Shown here piece after piece: positions 1 to 9,295 of a stretch of 34,020 nucleotides of DNA (position 1 is the first letter of the stretch; each line of letters opens with the position of its first letter). This DNA is from Oscillospiraceae bacterium (GTDB taxonomy: Bacteria; Bacillota; Clostridia; Oscillospirales; Oscillospiraceae): assembly GCA_022793095.1 (NCBI GenBank), contig JAAWCD010000036.1, positions 1-34,020 of the forward strand, written 5' to 3'. The translations under genes and the position numbers were made by a program. Below the pieces are notes generated by a model. The model worked only from the letters and a program-made list of their open reading frames with translations, searched no databases and was not told the DNA's origin.

Positions 1-57
1 AATATGTCGCCGCTGTGGAAGGATAAAGTCAGTGGGAAACGGGCATTCGTTCTGTAG
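1..57 (+). CDS. Cysteine desulfurase (NifS-like), C-terminal end only
   Basis: Frame 1 is open from the first base and ends at TAG 55-57, giving 18 residues that begin NMSPLWKDKV. A C-terminal 'MSPL' stretch is typical of NifS-type cysteine desulfurases of Clostridia, which move sulfur from cysteine to a scaffold protein. The stop lies inside the ribosome site (TAGGAGG) of the following NifU-like gene, the usual nifS-nifU arrangement. Only the tail is in the window, so the call rests mainly on context. Confidence 0.6.
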   Translation, partial: NMSPLWKDKVSGKRAFVL

Positions 58-69
58 GAGGATTTTGTT

Positions 70-501
70 ATGGCACTTTACAGTGAAAAGGTAATGGATC
101 ACTTTCGGAATCCCCGGAACGTGGGTGTGATCGAGGATGCAGACGGTGTGGGTGAGGTGGGCAACGCCGTCTGTGGGGACATTATGAAGATTTACCTCAA
201 AATTGAGGATGGCATCGTCTCGGATGTAAAATTTGAGACCTTTGGCTGCGGCTCCGCCATCGCGTCCAGTTCTATGGCCACCGGGCTTGTCAAGGGAAAA
301 TCCCTTTCCGAAGTTCTTCAGCTTACCAACAAGGCGGTCGCCGAGGCGCTGGATGGCCTGCCCGCCCATAAACTACACTGCTCCGTCCTGGCGGAGGAGG
401 CCATTCGGGCAGCGGTTAAGGACTATTATGACCGGCAGGGGATCGCCTATGACCCGAAGGACTTTCCTGACTGCGGTTCCTGCGAAGGCTGTCATGGATA
501 A
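70..501 (+). CDS. nifU: NifU/IscU-like iron-sulfur cluster scaffold protein
   Basis: A 143-residue scaffold on which Fe-S clusters are built from sulfur supplied by the cysteine desulfurase. The three conserved cluster ligands are visible: C35 (in NAVCGD, with D37), C60 (in FGCGSA) and C104 (in KLHCSV). The protein ends in a cysteine-rich tail (C135, C138, C141), common in clostridial members of this family. The ATG follows TAGGAGG with good spacing. The gene sits directly after the NifS tail, and its last codons overlap the ATG of a decayed mnmA at 494. It matches the single-domain clostridial NifU-like type rather than the three-domain nitrogenase NifU, so a housekeeping role is inferred. 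Confidence 0.93.
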   Translation: MALYSEKVMDHFRNPRNVGVIEDADGVGEVGNAVCGDIMKIYLKIEDGIVSDVKFETFGCGSAIASSSMATGLVKGKSLSEVLQLTNKAVAEALDGLPAHKLHCSVLAEEAIRAAVKDYYDRQGIAYDPKDFPDCGSCEGCHG

Positions 502-627
502 AAAGCATTGATTGCCATGAGCGGCGGCGTGGCGTCGCTGCCTTTTGACCAAACAGGCCGACTATGACTGTATCAGCGTTACCATGAAGCTGTTTCAAAA
601 ACGGGATATTGGAGTCAGCAGAGCAAA
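494..627 (+). pseudogene. mnmA: Remnant of mnmA (tRNA 2-thiouridylase) 5' end
   Basis: Starting at ATG 494, overlapping the end of nifU, the three frames together spell a damaged MnmA N-terminus. One frame gives KALIAMSGGV, the next VAAF, the next LLTKQADYDCISVTMKLFQ followed by KRDIGVSRAK. One A appears lost from the A-run near 498-502, so the ATG frame stops at once. The DSS of the ATP-binding SGGVDSS loop is deleted, and a further shift follows near 543. Similarity stops at about 626, exactly where a 22-bp inverted repeat begins, and the rest of the enzyme (normally about 360 residues) is missing. In related genomes nifS-nifU-mnmA is a common order, which supports the identification. Several independent lesions make a single sequencing error unlikely. 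Confidence 0.8.
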
Positions 628-790
628 GGAACCACTGATTTCATCGGAGTGCGTGGATTGACGAGCAAAATCTTTGCCTGGCAAGTGATAAAAAGTGCGG
701 GAATCCAAAAAGATTTCAACCTTTTTTCACGAAGTCCAGGCGGAACTTTTGCCGCCAAGACGCGTGCACCGATGAAATCAGTGGTTCCTT
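626..790. repeat. 165-bp element bounded by 22-bp perfect inverted repeats (MITE-like)
   Basis: The segment 626-647 (containing GGAACCACTGATTTCATCGG) is repeated as a perfect reverse complement at 769-790. The 121 bp between them hold no convincing gene, and pairing continues imperfectly inward (GCGTGGATTG...GCAAAA against GCGTCTTGGCGGCAAAA). The left arm begins where similarity to MnmA ends. A non-autonomous mobile element or the leftover ends of a deleted insertion sequence are both possible. I see no clear target-site duplication. Confidence 0.6.
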
Positions 791-793
791 ACC

Positions 794-895
794 ATGGACG
801 AAAGCGGCAAGTTCAGCGGCGGCGAGTACATCATCCATGAACAGTCTGTTCCTTTTCCGCCGTCATCGGAAAATCTGGCAATGGAACACAGGTAA
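794..895 (+). other. Short open frame of unknown origin, probably a gene fragment
   Basis: After the right repeat arm a frame of 33 codons (ATG 794, TAA 893-895) reads MDESGKFSGGEYIIHEQSVP and on. It looks like protein-coding sequence, but I do not recognise the family and there is no ribosome site. With the mnmA remnant and the inverted repeat it makes 494-895 a scarred stretch. From 896 to 989 I see nothing. Confidence 0.25.
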
Positions 896-989
896 GAAAT
901 TTACAAAGAGGCGTTCCCTGCTTTTGGTTTATCCAAAGCCCTGGGCCTCTGTAATTCTCCCCCCTCCTGCCCTGGAGCGGAAAAATAAA

Positions 990-1018
990 ATGACAACCCG
1001 CAGAAAATGCGGTATAAT
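990..1018 (+). promoter_or_regulatory. Sigma-70-type promoter for glgX
   Basis: The -35 box ATGACA (990-995) is followed by a 17-bp spacer and a perfect -10 box TATAAT (1013-1018). It lies 56 bp before the ATG at 1074, which also argues against any glgX start upstream of the promoter. Confidence 0.75.
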
Positions 1019-1073
1019 ACGAAGGAAGCCACAAAAAACCGATGGTTCAGCAGCTGTCGGAAAGGAGACAGAT

Positions 1074-3185
1074 ATGGAATACAACAATGTAACGGCCCCA
1101 GCCCCGCAGGGAGGCGGACAGCTGAGCCTGCCCCGCACCATCCACCTGGTGCCGATGGACACCATTGACGGCTTCTCTGTGCGTCCCGGATTTTATGAGA
1201 TTAACGGCGCCACCGCCATTCCTGGCGGCGTCAACTTCACCGTCCACTCTCAGGGGGCCACATCAGTGGAACTCCTCCTCTTCCGCCGGACCGAGCAGGA
1301 GCCTTTCGCCGTGCTGCCGTTCCCGAAGCATTACCGAATCGGCAATGTCTATTCCATGATCGTGTTCAAGCTGAACATTGAGGAGTTTGAGTATGCCTAC
1401 CGGGTGGGCGGCCCTTACGAACCGGAAAAGGGGCTGGTGTTCGACCGGACCAAGTACTTACTGGACCCCTACGCCAAGGCGGTCACCGGTCAGAGCCAGT
1501 GGGGTGAGACCGCCCCCAGGGGCCAGCACTACAAGGCGCGGGTTGTGAAGGACGATTTCGACTGGGGGGACCGGAAACAGCCTCTGATTCCCATGGAGGA
1601 CCTGATTATTTATGAGCTCCACGTCCGGGGCTTCACCAGGGACCCTTCCTCCGGCGTGCTCCATCCTGGCACCTTTGACGGGCTGCGGGAAAAAATCCCC
1701 TATCTCCTGTCTCTTGGTGTCAACGCCGTGGAGCTGATGCCCATTTTCGAGTTTGACGAGATGCTGGACTATCGTGAGGTGGACGGAAATCCCCTCTACA
1801 ATTACTGGGGCTACAGCACTGTCAGCTTTTTCGCGCCCAACACCAGCTACACTGCCAGCACGGAGTACAACCGAGAGGGCAACGAGCTCAAGCGGCTCAT
1901 TGAGGAGCTCAATCAAAACGGCATTGAGGTCTATCTGGACGTGGTGTTCAACCACACCGCTGAGGGCAATGAGCGGGGCCCCTTCTTCTCCTTCAAGGGC
2001 TTTGACAACAACGTATATTACCTGCTGACGCCCAGCGGGCAGTATTACAACTTCAGCGGCTGCGGCAACACGGTGAACTGTAACCACCCTGTTGTCCAGC
2101 AGATGATTATCAACTGTCTCCGCTACTGGGTCACCACCTATCGGGTGGATGGCTTCCGCTTCGATCTGGCCTCCATTCTGGGCCGCAACGAGGACGGCAG
2201 TCCTATGCGGGAACCGCCGCTTCTCCGGGCTCTGGCCTTTGACCCGATTCTCGCAGATGTGAAGCTGATCGCCGAGGCCTGGGATGCGGGCGGACTGTAT
2301 CAGGTGGGCACCTTCCCAGCCTGGAACCGCTGGGCGGAGTGGAACGGCCGGTATCGGGACGACATGCGCCGGTACATCAAGGGTGACGGTGGTCTGGCTC
2401 AGGCCGCAGCGCTGCGGATTTCAGGCTCTCGGGACATTTACGAGCCGGAGGGCCGGCAGAACGCCTCCATCAACTTCATCACCTGTCATGACGGGTTCAC
2501 CCTTTGGGACCTGTTCTCTTACAACCAGAAGCACAATGAGAAAAACGGCTGGAACAACACAGACGGAGCCAACGACAACAACAGCTGGAACTGTGGCGTG
2601 GAAGGGGAGACCAGCGACCCAGCAGTCAATGCCCTGCGGCGGCGGCTGGCCCGGAACGCCTTTGCCCTGCTCATGTGCAGCCGGGGGATTCCCATGTTCC
2701 TGGCTGGAGACGAGTTCGGCAACACCCAGTTCGGCAATAACAACGCCTATTGTCAGGACAACCTGATTTCTTGGCTGGACTGGCGGCTGCTGGAGAAGCA
2801 TCAGGATATCTTCCGCTTCTTCCAGTTCATGATCCGCTTCCGGAAAGAGCACCGGGTACTTCGAGCCAACCTCAGCGGTGGAGCCTGCGGCTTCCCGGAC
2901 GTGAGCTTCCACGGTGTGGAGCCCTGGAAGGAACGTTTTGGCGATCAGGACCGGTATGTGGGTGTGATGTTCGCTGGTTCGGAGCGAAGCGCCGGCCCTC
3001 AGGTGGTCTATGTGGCCTCCAACGCCTATTGGGAAGCGCTGAACTTCCGCCTGCCGGAGCTGCCCTCCTCCATGGAATGGGAGCTGGTCGCGGACACCTG
3101 GGAGGAAACGCTGAGTGTGGCCCGGCCCGCGCCGGCCCCCTTGGTCATCCGGCCCCGGAGCGTGATGATCTTTGTGGCCCGCTAG
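1074..3185 (+). CDS. glgX: Glycogen debranching enzyme, GlgX/isoamylase type (GH13)
   Basis: A 703-residue alpha-1,6-glucosidase that removes branch points from glycogen or limit dextrins. An N-terminal CBM48-like domain (about residues 20-120) precedes the (beta/alpha)8 GH13 domain. The conserved regions are all present: DVVFNH from residue 289, nucleophile D364 in GFRFDLAS, acid/base E401 in AEAWD, and D473 in FITCHDGFT. The frame is open upstream to 837, but the start chosen is ATG 1074, because GGAAAGGAGACAG precedes it and a good promoter ends at 1018, inside the longer frame. No other glycogen genes are in the window, so it stands alone with its own promoter. A pullulanase-like specificity cannot be excluded. 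Confidence 0.92.
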   Translation: MEYNNVTAPAPQGGGQLSLPRTIHLVPMDTIDGFSVRPGFYEINGATAIPGGVNFTVHSQGATSVELLLFRRTEQEPFAVLPFPKHYRIGNVYSMIVFKLNIEEFEYAYRVGGPYEPEKGLVFDRTKYLLDPYAKAVTGQSQWGETAPRGQHYKARVVKDDFDWGDRKQPLIPMEDLIIYELHVRGFTRDPSSGVLHPGTFDGLREKIPYLLSLGVNAVELMPIFEFDEMLDYREVDGNPLYNYWGYSTVSFFAPNTSYTASTEYNREGNELKRLIEELNQNGIEVYLDVVFNHTAEGNERGPFFSFKGFDNNVYYLLTPSGQYYNFSGCGNTVNCNHPVVQQMIINCLRYWVTTYRVDGFRFDLASILGRNEDGSPMREPPLLRALAFDPILADVKLIAEAWDAGGLYQVGTFPAWNRWAEWNGRYRDDMRRYIKGDGGLAQAAALRISGSRDIYEPEGRQNASINFITCHDGFTLWDLFSYNQKHNEKNGWNNTDGANDNNSWNCGVEGETSDPAVNALRRRLARNAFALLMCSRGIPMFLAGDEFGNTQFGNNNAYCQDNLISWLDWRLLEKHQDIFRFFQFMIRFRKEHRVLRANLSGGACGFPDVSFHGVEPWKERFGDQDRYVGVMFAGSERSAGPQVVYVASNAYWEALNFRLPELPSSMEWELVADTWEETLSVARPAPAPLVIRPRSVMIFVAR

Positions 3186-3219
3186 TTCTTTCTTCAGGGT
3201 GAAAAGAACCAAAAAGAAC
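3185..3219 (+). repeat. GTTCTTT hairpin downstream of glgX, copy 1 of a dispersed motif
   Basis: GTTCTTTC pairs imperfectly with GAAAAGAAC (3201-3209), and a further AAAGAAC follows at 3213. A very similar string lies at 26882-26925 between fabH and fabK. It may help end glgX transcription, but there is no T-run on the plus strand. Confidence 0.45.
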
Positions 3220-3303
3220 TTCTGCACATTTACGCAAATTTTCCGGCAGAACCAGTTTGATGTTTTCTCTTGCTTGTCTATAAGTGTGTTTAAACCGTTT
3301 GCG

Positions 3304-3682
3304 TTACTTCATGTAGTCACGATGGCGTTTTGCCTGCTCACGTTTTCTGGTGGTACGGATATTCTTTCTTTTCACATTGGCATTGCCAGCAATGACTTCA
3401 ACGTGTTGTGCCAGACTGATTTGTGCCTGTAGATTGTTTCTTGCTGTACCTCTTGTAATAGCCCTCTGACTGGCCTGTAGTTCCTGTGCGGAGTAGAGTC
3501 TTTTCCCTGAAAGCGGGGGATTCAATCAACGCAAATTCCGTATATGCTCCATCTTCCAGCACCCATACAGAGGTCACATTCTCTGGATTGTAAGCAACAG
3601 TCACAACCCCGCCAGATAAATACGGTTCTGTGTATCCGTCACAGTGGTAGCGTAACTTATTGACGTTCAGGCCAGTTCTGCC
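3304..3682 (-). pseudogene. Mu-type transposase, C-terminal remnant with frameshift
   Basis: On the minus strand, 3682 to about 3500 encodes GLNVNKLRYH, YTEPYLSGGVVTVAYNPENV and VWVLEDGAYTEFALIESPAF. This matches the C-terminal beta-barrel region of Mu/Tn-like DDE transposases found in Clostridia. Near 3500 the frame shifts, and the sequence continues as LYSAQELQASQRAITRGTAR ... NIRTTRKREQ to a TAA at 3304-3306. The catalytic DDE core and any transposon ends are absent, so this is dead mobile DNA. It fills most of the 650-bp gap between glgX and guaA. Confidence 0.75.
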
Positions 3683-3716
3683 AAATATTCTGAAAGCTAG
3701 GGGGAGGAATAGAAGC

Positions 3717-3768
3717 AAAATACGACCTTGCACAGAGCTTTTTGCAGCTCAATGCAAGGTCGTATTTT
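3717..3768 (-). terminator. Intrinsic terminator after guaA, possibly bidirectional
   Basis: A 16-bp perfect stem (AAAATACGACCTTGCA 3717-3732 with its complement 3753-3768) encloses a smaller GAGCT/AGCTC hairpin. A- and T-rich flanks lie on both sides. It sits about 65 bp past the guaA stop. Confidence 0.85.
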
Positions 3769-3833
3769 TGATTGTTCAGGCTGAATTATTTTTCTCTTTT
3801 GGGGATAAATCACATTGCCCTACGATACCATCT

Positions 3834-5387
3834 TCACTCAAATTCCACAGTAGCTGGGGGTTTACTGGTAATGTCATAGAGCACCCGGTTAATGCACGGA
3901 ACCTCATTCACAATCCGCACCGAAATTTTATCCAGCACATCATAGGGAATCCTGGCCCAGCCGGCGGTCATGAAATCGCTGGTGGTCACCCCCCGGAGGG
4001 CCAGAGCATAATCGTAGGTCCGCCCATCCCCCATCACGCCCACGGAGCGCAGGTTGGTCAGCACTGCAAAATACTGATTCAGGTTCCTGTCTTCCCCTGC
4101 TCTGGCGATTTCATCCCGAAAAATAGCGTCGGCCTCCCGCAAAATGTTCAGCTTCTCCTTCGTGATGTCCCCAATAACCCGAATGGCCAGTCCCGGCCCT
4201 GGGAAGGGCTGGCGCGTCACCAGATACTCCGGCAGGCCCAATTCCCTGCCCAACTGCCGCACCTCATCCTTGAATAACAGCCGCAGGGGCTCGATAATCT
4301 CTTTGAAGTCCACATAGTCCGGCAGTCCGCCCACATTGTGGTGGCTCTTGATGACCGCCGCGTCGCCTACGCCGGACTCAACCACATCCGGGTAGATGGT
4401 TCCCTGCACCAGGTAATCCACCTGGCCGATCTTTTTGCCTTCTTCCTCAAAAACCCGAATGAACTCCTCGCCGATGATTTTTCGCTTCTGCTCTGGCTCA
4501 GAAACTCCCGCCAGTTTGGTCAGGAACCGCTCCTCTGCGTTCACCCGGACGAAATTGACATCCCAGGGCCGGAAAGCGGCCTCCACCTCATCGCCCTCGT
4601 CCTTCCGCATAAGGCCATGGTCCACAAACACACAGGTGAGCTGATTTCCCACCGCCTCGGCCAGCAGGGCCGCGGCCACGGAGGAGTCCACCCCGCCGCT
4701 GAGGGCCAGCAGCACCTTGCCTTCCCCCACCTTGGCCCGGATGGCCTCAATGGAGGTTTTCATATAATCGTTCATGGTCCAATCCCCAAGGGCCCCGCAC
4801 ACGTCGTAGAGGAAATTCCGAATCATAGTCATCCCGTGTTCCGTGTGATTGACCTCTGGGTGGTATTGGACCCCGTAGAAGCCTCGGGACTCGTCCGCGA
4901 TGGCTACATTGGGACAGGCATCCGAGCGGGCGGTGAGCGCAAAGCCTTCGGGCACCCTGGCCATATAATCTCCATGGCTCATCCAGGAGACGCCCTCGGC
5001 AGGCAGGCCCCGAAAGAGCCGGCAATTGGTATCATAATAGGTTTTGGTCTTGCCGTACTCCCGCGCAGCGTCGTCCTGGGCCTCCGTGACCTGGCCGCCC
5101 AAGGTGTGGGCCATGAGCTGGCAGCCGTAGCAGATGCCCAGCACGGGAATTCCCAGCGTAAACAGGGCCGGATCCACCCTGGGGGAACCCTCCTCATACA
5201 CGGAGTTGGGTCCGCCGGTAAAGATGAAGCCGATGGGGTTCATGGCCCTCAGTGTTTCCAAGGGGGTGGTGTAGGGCTTGATTTCGCAGTAAACGCCGCA
5301 CTCCCGGACCCGCCGGGCAATGAGCTGATTGTACTGCCCGCCGAAGTCGATAACAAGAATCGTTTGATGGGACACAGGATATTCCAT
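3834..5387 (-). CDS. guaA: GMP synthase (glutamine-hydrolysing)
   Basis: A 517-residue enzyme that converts XMP to GMP with ATP and glutamine. The N-terminal class I glutamine amidotransferase domain has the triad C86 (GICYG), H176 and E178 (YHPEV). The ATP-pyrophosphatase domain carries the P-loop SGGVDSS (230-236), and the C-terminal dimerisation part ends ..[10 protein letters not shown] as usual. The open frame extends upstream to 5627, but that part overlaps the lipoprotein gene and is not GuaA-like. ATG 5387 lies 5 bp after the lipoprotein stop, with AAAGG directly against it. GTG 5375, giving an N-terminus [13 protein letters not shown], has better spacing and is a real alternative (513 residues). 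It is the last gene of the car operon, before the terminator at 3717-3768. Confidence 0.95.
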   Translation of the reverse strand: MEYPVSHQTILVIDFGGQYNQLIARRVRECGVYCEIKPYTTPLETLRAMNPIGFIFTGGPNSVYEEGSPRVDPALFTLGIPVLGICYGCQLMAHTLGGQVTEAQDDAAREYGKTKTYYDTNCRLFRGLPAEGVSWMSHGDYMARVPEGFALTARSDACPNVAIADESRGFYGVQYHPEVNHTEHGMTMIRNFLYDVCGALGDWTMNDYMKTSIEAIRAKVGEGKVLLALSGGVDSSVAAALLAEAVGNQLTCVFVDHGLMRKDEGDEVEAAFRPWDVNFVRVNAEERFLTKLAGVSEPEQKRKIIGEEFIRVFEEEGKKIGQVDYLVQGTIYPDVVESGVGDAAVIKSHHNVGGLPDYVDFKEIIEPLRLLFKDEVRQLGRELGLPEYLVTRQPFPGPGLAIRVIGDITKEKLNILREADAIFRDEIARAGEDRNLNQYFAVLTNLRSVGVMGDGRTYDYALALRGVTTSDFMTAGWARIPYDVLDKISVRIVNEVPCINRVLYDITSKPPATVEFE

Positions 5388-5392
5388 CCTTT

Positions 5393-6034
5393 CTATTTTT
5401 CCTTGACCTCCGCACCGCCCCACTCGACCACCGTAAAACCAGTACGCGTTACCGGTTTCAGAACTTGAGGAGCGATTTCGATCGGCTGTTCCAGACTCTT
5501 CCATGCCATAAAGATACGCAGCAGGCTGTCCGGTTCCGGCGTGATGGTCAGCGCGGCGTGGCCGGTGTAGGCGTCTTCCTGGAAGGAGATCAGATTGTAG
5601 GCGTTCCCCTCCATCCGGGGAAGCCAATAAATCAGAAACTCATTGGCTTCCCGGCCGGTCAGTCCCAGCTGCGCCAGCGCGTCCTCCAGAAACGCGGCGG
5701 TATCCTCGCCCGCCACACAGAAGCCGGTGGAAAACTGATATTCGGTTTCCGAAACACCTTCCCAGAACAGACAGTAGTATTCCCGCCCGCGCTCATCGGT
5801 TAGGGTGCCATCCGGCTGGGCGGTTACTGTCCAGCCATTCTCATACGCAGGATAGGTGGAAGTCAGGGTGCCAGCATAATCCAAAGTCACAGTAACTTCC
5901 GTCTCTTTCTCAGGATAGAGATAGATGACAGGCTTTGCGTCAGCGGCAGGCCCTTCGTTTTCCTGCTGGCGGCAGGAACCCGCCGCAACGGCCAGCAGCG
6001 CCAGGGCGAACAAAAGAATCACAGTTTTTTTCAT
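5393..6034 (-). CDS. Predicted lipoprotein of unknown function
   Basis: A 213-residue protein with a signal peptide (MKKT then a hydrophobic stretch to about residue 18) and a lipobox-like AAGSC, with C21 the likely lipidated cysteine. The mature part starts with [20 protein letters not shown], a beta-rich pattern I associate with uncharacterised secreted proteins of Clostridia, and has no catalytic motif I recognise. The start is firm: AAGGAGGAAGG precedes the ATG. It lies between carB (54 bp upstream) and guaA (5 bp downstream), so it is probably translated from the same mRNA. The link to nucleotide synthesis is unexplained. Confidence 0.8.
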   Translation of the reverse strand: MKKTVILLFALALLAVAAGSCRQQENEGPAADAKPVIYLYPEKETEVTVTLDYAGTLTSTYPAYENGWTVTAQPDGTLTDERGREYYCLFWEGVSETEYQFSTGFCVAGEDTAAFLEDALAQLGLTGREANEFLIYWLPRMEGNAYNLISFQEDAYTGHAALTITPEPDSLLRIFMAWKSLEQPIEIAPQVLKPVTRTGFTVVEWGGAEVKEK

Positions 6035-6088
6035 GGAACCTTCCTCCTTTTTCTATTTTAGACGAAAAAGAAGAGAGATTTGTTCCAG

Positions 6089-9000
6089 TTAAATCCTCGT
6101 AATATCCACCGGCACCAAATCCACGCTCCGGCCCTTTTCCCGAATGGTGACAATGGCGTGGGCGGTGTCCAGGGCGGTGACGCAGGGCACTGAGTGCTCC
6201 ACCGCCGCCCGGCGGATTTTGAATCCATCGGTGTTGTGCTTGTGACCCTTTGTGGGGGTGTTGATGATGAGGTCCACCGACCCGGACTGAATCATGTCCA
6301 TGATATTGGGATGAGCTTCTGTAATCCGGTTGACCCGCCGGGCGTGAATACCCGCCTGTGTTAAGGTGTTGTAGGTGCCCTCCGTGGCCAGAATCTCAAT
6401 CTCCATGGCCTCCAGATCCCGGGCGATGCCCACAATTTCGTCCTTATCTTCATCCTTGACGGTGATGATGACCCGCCCCCCCTTCTTGGGCGCCTTCATG
6501 TTGGCACCCTTGAACGCCTTCAGCAGCGCCTGAGGGAAGGTGTCCGCCAGGCCCAGACATTCGCCGGTGGACTTCATTTCCGGGCCCATGGCGATATCCA
6601 CATCCGCCAGCTTTTCAAAGGAGAACACTGGCATTTTCACCGCGAAATAGTCCGCCTCCGGGTAAATATCCACCCCGTAGCCCAGATCCTTCAGCTTCTC
6701 GCCCAGCATGACACGGGTAGCCAGCTCGATAATGGGCACGTTGGTCACCTTGGAGATATATGGGATGGTCCGGGAAGACCGGGGATTGACCTCAATGACG
6801 TAAATCTGGTCGTTGTACAGAATAAACTGAATGTTGATGAGACCGATGACCCCGATGGACCGGGCCAAGTCCTTGGTGTACCGGAGAATGACCTCCTTGT
6901 GCTTCTCCTCCACATGCAGGGTGGGATACACAGAGATAGAGTCGCCGGAGTGGACGCCTGCCCGCTCCACATGCTCCATGATGCCGGGAATGAGGATATC
7001 CTCGCCGTCGAACACGCCGTCCACTTCCAATTCCCGGCCCATCAGGTATTTGTCCACCAGAATGGGGTGCTCCTGCACCGTCATGTTGATGATCTTCATG
7101 AACTCCACAATGTTCCGGTCGGAGTAAGCAATCTCCATACCCTGACCGCCCAGCACATAGGAGGGCCGGACCAGCACCGGATAGCCCACCTCGCGAGCCG
7201 CCTCCAGGGCCTCCTCGGTGGTAAAGACCGTGCGGCCCTCCGCCCGGGGAATCTGACAGTTTCGCAGAATCAGGTCGAACCGCTCCCGATCCTCGGCCGC
7301 GTCCACGCCGTCGGAGGAGGTGCCCAGAATGGGAACGCCCATTTCCGTCAGCGCCTTCGCCAGCTTGATGGCGGTCTGTCCGCCGAACTGGACCACTGCG
7401 CCCCAAGGCTTCTCCTGCTCTACCACAGCCTCTACATCCTCGGCGGTCAGGGGCTCAAAGTACAGCTTGTCCGCGATGTCAAAGTCCGTGGATACGGTTT
7501 CCGGGTTGTTGTTGATGATGATGGTCTCACAGCCCAGCCGCTTCAGCGCCCAGACCGAGTGAACGGAACAGTAGTCAAACTCAATGCCCTGACCGATGCG
7601 GATGGGACCGGAGCCCAGCACCAGCACCCGCCGCTTGCCGCTGTCCCCGGTGTCCGCCTCGTTGTCGTGGTCGTAGGTGGAATAATAATAGGGCGTCTGT
7701 GCGTCAAATTCGGCGGCGCAGGTGTCCACCATCTTGAACACGGGCCGGATGCCGTAGCTCTCCCGCAGGGTCTTGACCATCTTCCGGTCCGAGTGGGTGA
7801 GCTGAGCAATATAGCCGTCGGCAAAGCCCATCTCCTTGGCCAGCCGCAGCGTGTCCGCGTCAGGCTCACCCCCACGCTCCAGCTTCTGCTCCATCTGGAC
7901 GATGTTGCGTAGCCGGTCCAGGAACCAGATGTCAATTTTAGTAACTGCCTGAATAGACTTGGGTGAGAAGCCCCGGCGCAGGGCCTCCGCTACCACAAAC
8001 AGCCGCTCGTCATCCACATTTTGAAGCTTTTCCTCAATCTCCTCTGTATACAGCTCCATGAACTTCCCCACCCGCAGGGAGTACACATTCTGTTCCAAGG
8101 AGCGGATGGCCTTCATCAGGGCTCCCTCGAAGGAGGTGCCGATAGCCATGACCTCGCCGGTGGCTTTCATCTGGGTGCCCAGGGTCCGGCTGGCTGTGGT
8201 GAACTTGTCGAAGGGCAGCCGGGGCAGCTTGAGCACGCAGTAATCCACCGTGGGCTCAAAGCTGGCCTTGGTCTTGCCGGTGATAGCGTTGGGAATCTCG
8301 TCCAGGGTGTAGCCCAAGGCCACCTTGGCCGCCACACGGGCGATCGGGTAGCCAGTGGCCTTGGAGGCCAGCGCGGAGGATCGGGAGACCCGGGGGTTGA
8401 CCTCGATGACCGCGTACTCAAAGGAGTCGGGATTCAGGGCAAACTGACAGTTACAGCCGCCCTCGATCTCCAAGGCGCTGATGATGCTCAGTGCGGCGGA
8501 GCGGAGCATCTGGAATTCCTTGTTGGCCAGGGTCTGGGTGGGGGCCACCACGATGGAATCGCCGGTGTGGACACCCACAGGGTCGATGTTCTCCATGGGG
8601 CAGACAGTGATGACCGTTCCGGCGGAGTCCCGCATAACCTCGAACTCAATTTCCTTCCAGCCGGAGATGCACCGCTCGATGAGCACCTGGCCCACCCGGG
8701 AGAGCTGAATCCCCCGGTCTGCAATTTCCCGCAGGGACATTTCATCGTAGGCGATGCCGCCGCCGGTGCCGCCCAGGGTGTAGGCTGGCCGGACAATTAC
8801 GGGATAGCCAATGGAACCGGCGAAGGCTGCGGCAGCCTCCACGCTCTCTACCACCTCAGAGGTGACGCAGGGCTGACCGATGGCCTCCATGGCGTCTTTG
8901 AAGCCCTGCCGGTCCTCCGCCTTGCGGATGGACTCCGGCGAGGTGCCCAGCAGGCGGACTCCGTACCGCTCCAGCGTGCCGTCTTCGTAGAGGGCCATAG

Positions 9001-9295
9001 CCAGATTCAGGCCGGTCTGTCCCCCCAGGGTGGGCAGAATGGAATCGGGACGCTCCAGGGCGATGATTTCCGTCAGAGAGGCGGTGTTCAGGGGCTCAAT
9101 GTAAACGTGGTCGGCAATATCCTTGTCGGTCATGATGGTGGCAGGGTTGGAGTTGACCAAAACCACCTCAACGCCCTCTTCCTTCAGGGCGCGGCAGGCC
9201 TGGGTTCCGGCGTAGTCAAACTCGGCGGCCTGGCCGATGACAATGGGGCCGGATCCAATGACAAGGACCTTGTGGATATCAGGACATTTCGGCAT
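6089..9295 (-). CDS. carB: Carbamoyl-phosphate synthase, large subunit
   Basis: A 1068-residue enzyme, the normal full length, that makes carbamoyl phosphate from bicarbonate, ATP and ammonia delivered by CarA. Two homologous ATP-grasp halves are visible: the first opens with [20 protein letters not shown] near residue 9, the second with [20 protein letters not shown] near residue 557. They are joined by the oligomerisation domain (about 400-550). A C-terminal MGS-like allosteric domain (about 940-1068, with IINTPTKG) follows; in this family it binds UMP, IMP or ornithine. The ATG lies inside the carA 3' end (17-bp overlap), so translation is likely coupled. Confidence 0.97.
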   Translation of the reverse strand: MPKCPDIHKVLVIGSGPIVIGQAAEFDYAGTQACRALKEEGVEVVLVNSNPATIMTDKDIADHVYIEPLNTASLTEIIALERPDSILPTLGGQTGLNLAMALYEDGTLERYGVRLLGTSPESIRKAEDRQGFKDAMEAIGQPCVTSEVVESVEAAAAFAGSIGYPVIVRPAYTLGGTGGGIAYDEMSLREIADRGIQLSRVGQVLIERCISGWKEIEFEVMRDSAGTVITVCPMENIDPVGVHTGDSIVVAPTQTLANKEFQMLRSAALSIISALEIEGGCNCQFALNPDSFEYAVIEVNPRVSRSSALASKATGYPIARVAAKVALGYTLDEIPNAITGKTKASFEPTVDYCVLKLPRLPFDKFTTASRTLGTQMKATGEVMAIGTSFEGALMKAIRSLEQNVYSLRVGKFMELYTEEIEEKLQNVDDERLFVVAEALRRGFSPKSIQAVTKIDIWFLDRLRNIVQMEQKLERGGEPDADTLRLAKEMGFADGYIAQLTHSDRKMVKTLRESYGIRPVFKMVDTCAAEFDAQTPYYYSTYDHDNEADTGDSGKRRVLVLGSGPIRIGQGIEFDYCSVHSVWALKRLGCETIIINNNPETVSTDFDIADKLYFEPLTAEDVEAVVEQEKPWGAVVQFGGQTAIKLAKALTEMGVPILGTSSDGVDAAEDRERFDLILRNCQIPRAEGRTVFTTEEALEAAREVGYPVLVRPSYVLGGQGMEIAYSDRNIVEFMKIINMTVQEHPILVDKYLMGRELEVDGVFDGEDILIPGIMEHVERAGVHSGDSISVYPTLHVEEKHKEVILRYTKDLARSIGVIGLINIQFILYNDQIYVIEVNPRSSRTIPYISKVTNVPIIELATRVMLGEKLKDLGYGVDIYPEADYFAVKMPVFSFEKLADVDIAMGPEMKSTGECLGLADTFPQALLKAFKGANMKAPKKGGRVIITVKDEDKDEIVGIARDLEAMEIEILATEGTYNTLTQAGIHARRVNRITEAHPNIMDMIQSGSVDLIINTPTKGHKHNTDGFKIRRAAVEHSVPCVTALDTAHAIVTIREKGRSVDLVPVDITRI

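Noticed and set aside
649-840. 63-codon plus-strand frame inside the inverted-repeat element
   Set aside because: It spans the repeat arm, lacks a ribosome site and resembles no known protein.
4338-5468. 376-codon plus-strand frame antisense to guaA
   Set aside because: Shadow of guaA, which has its full catalytic set.
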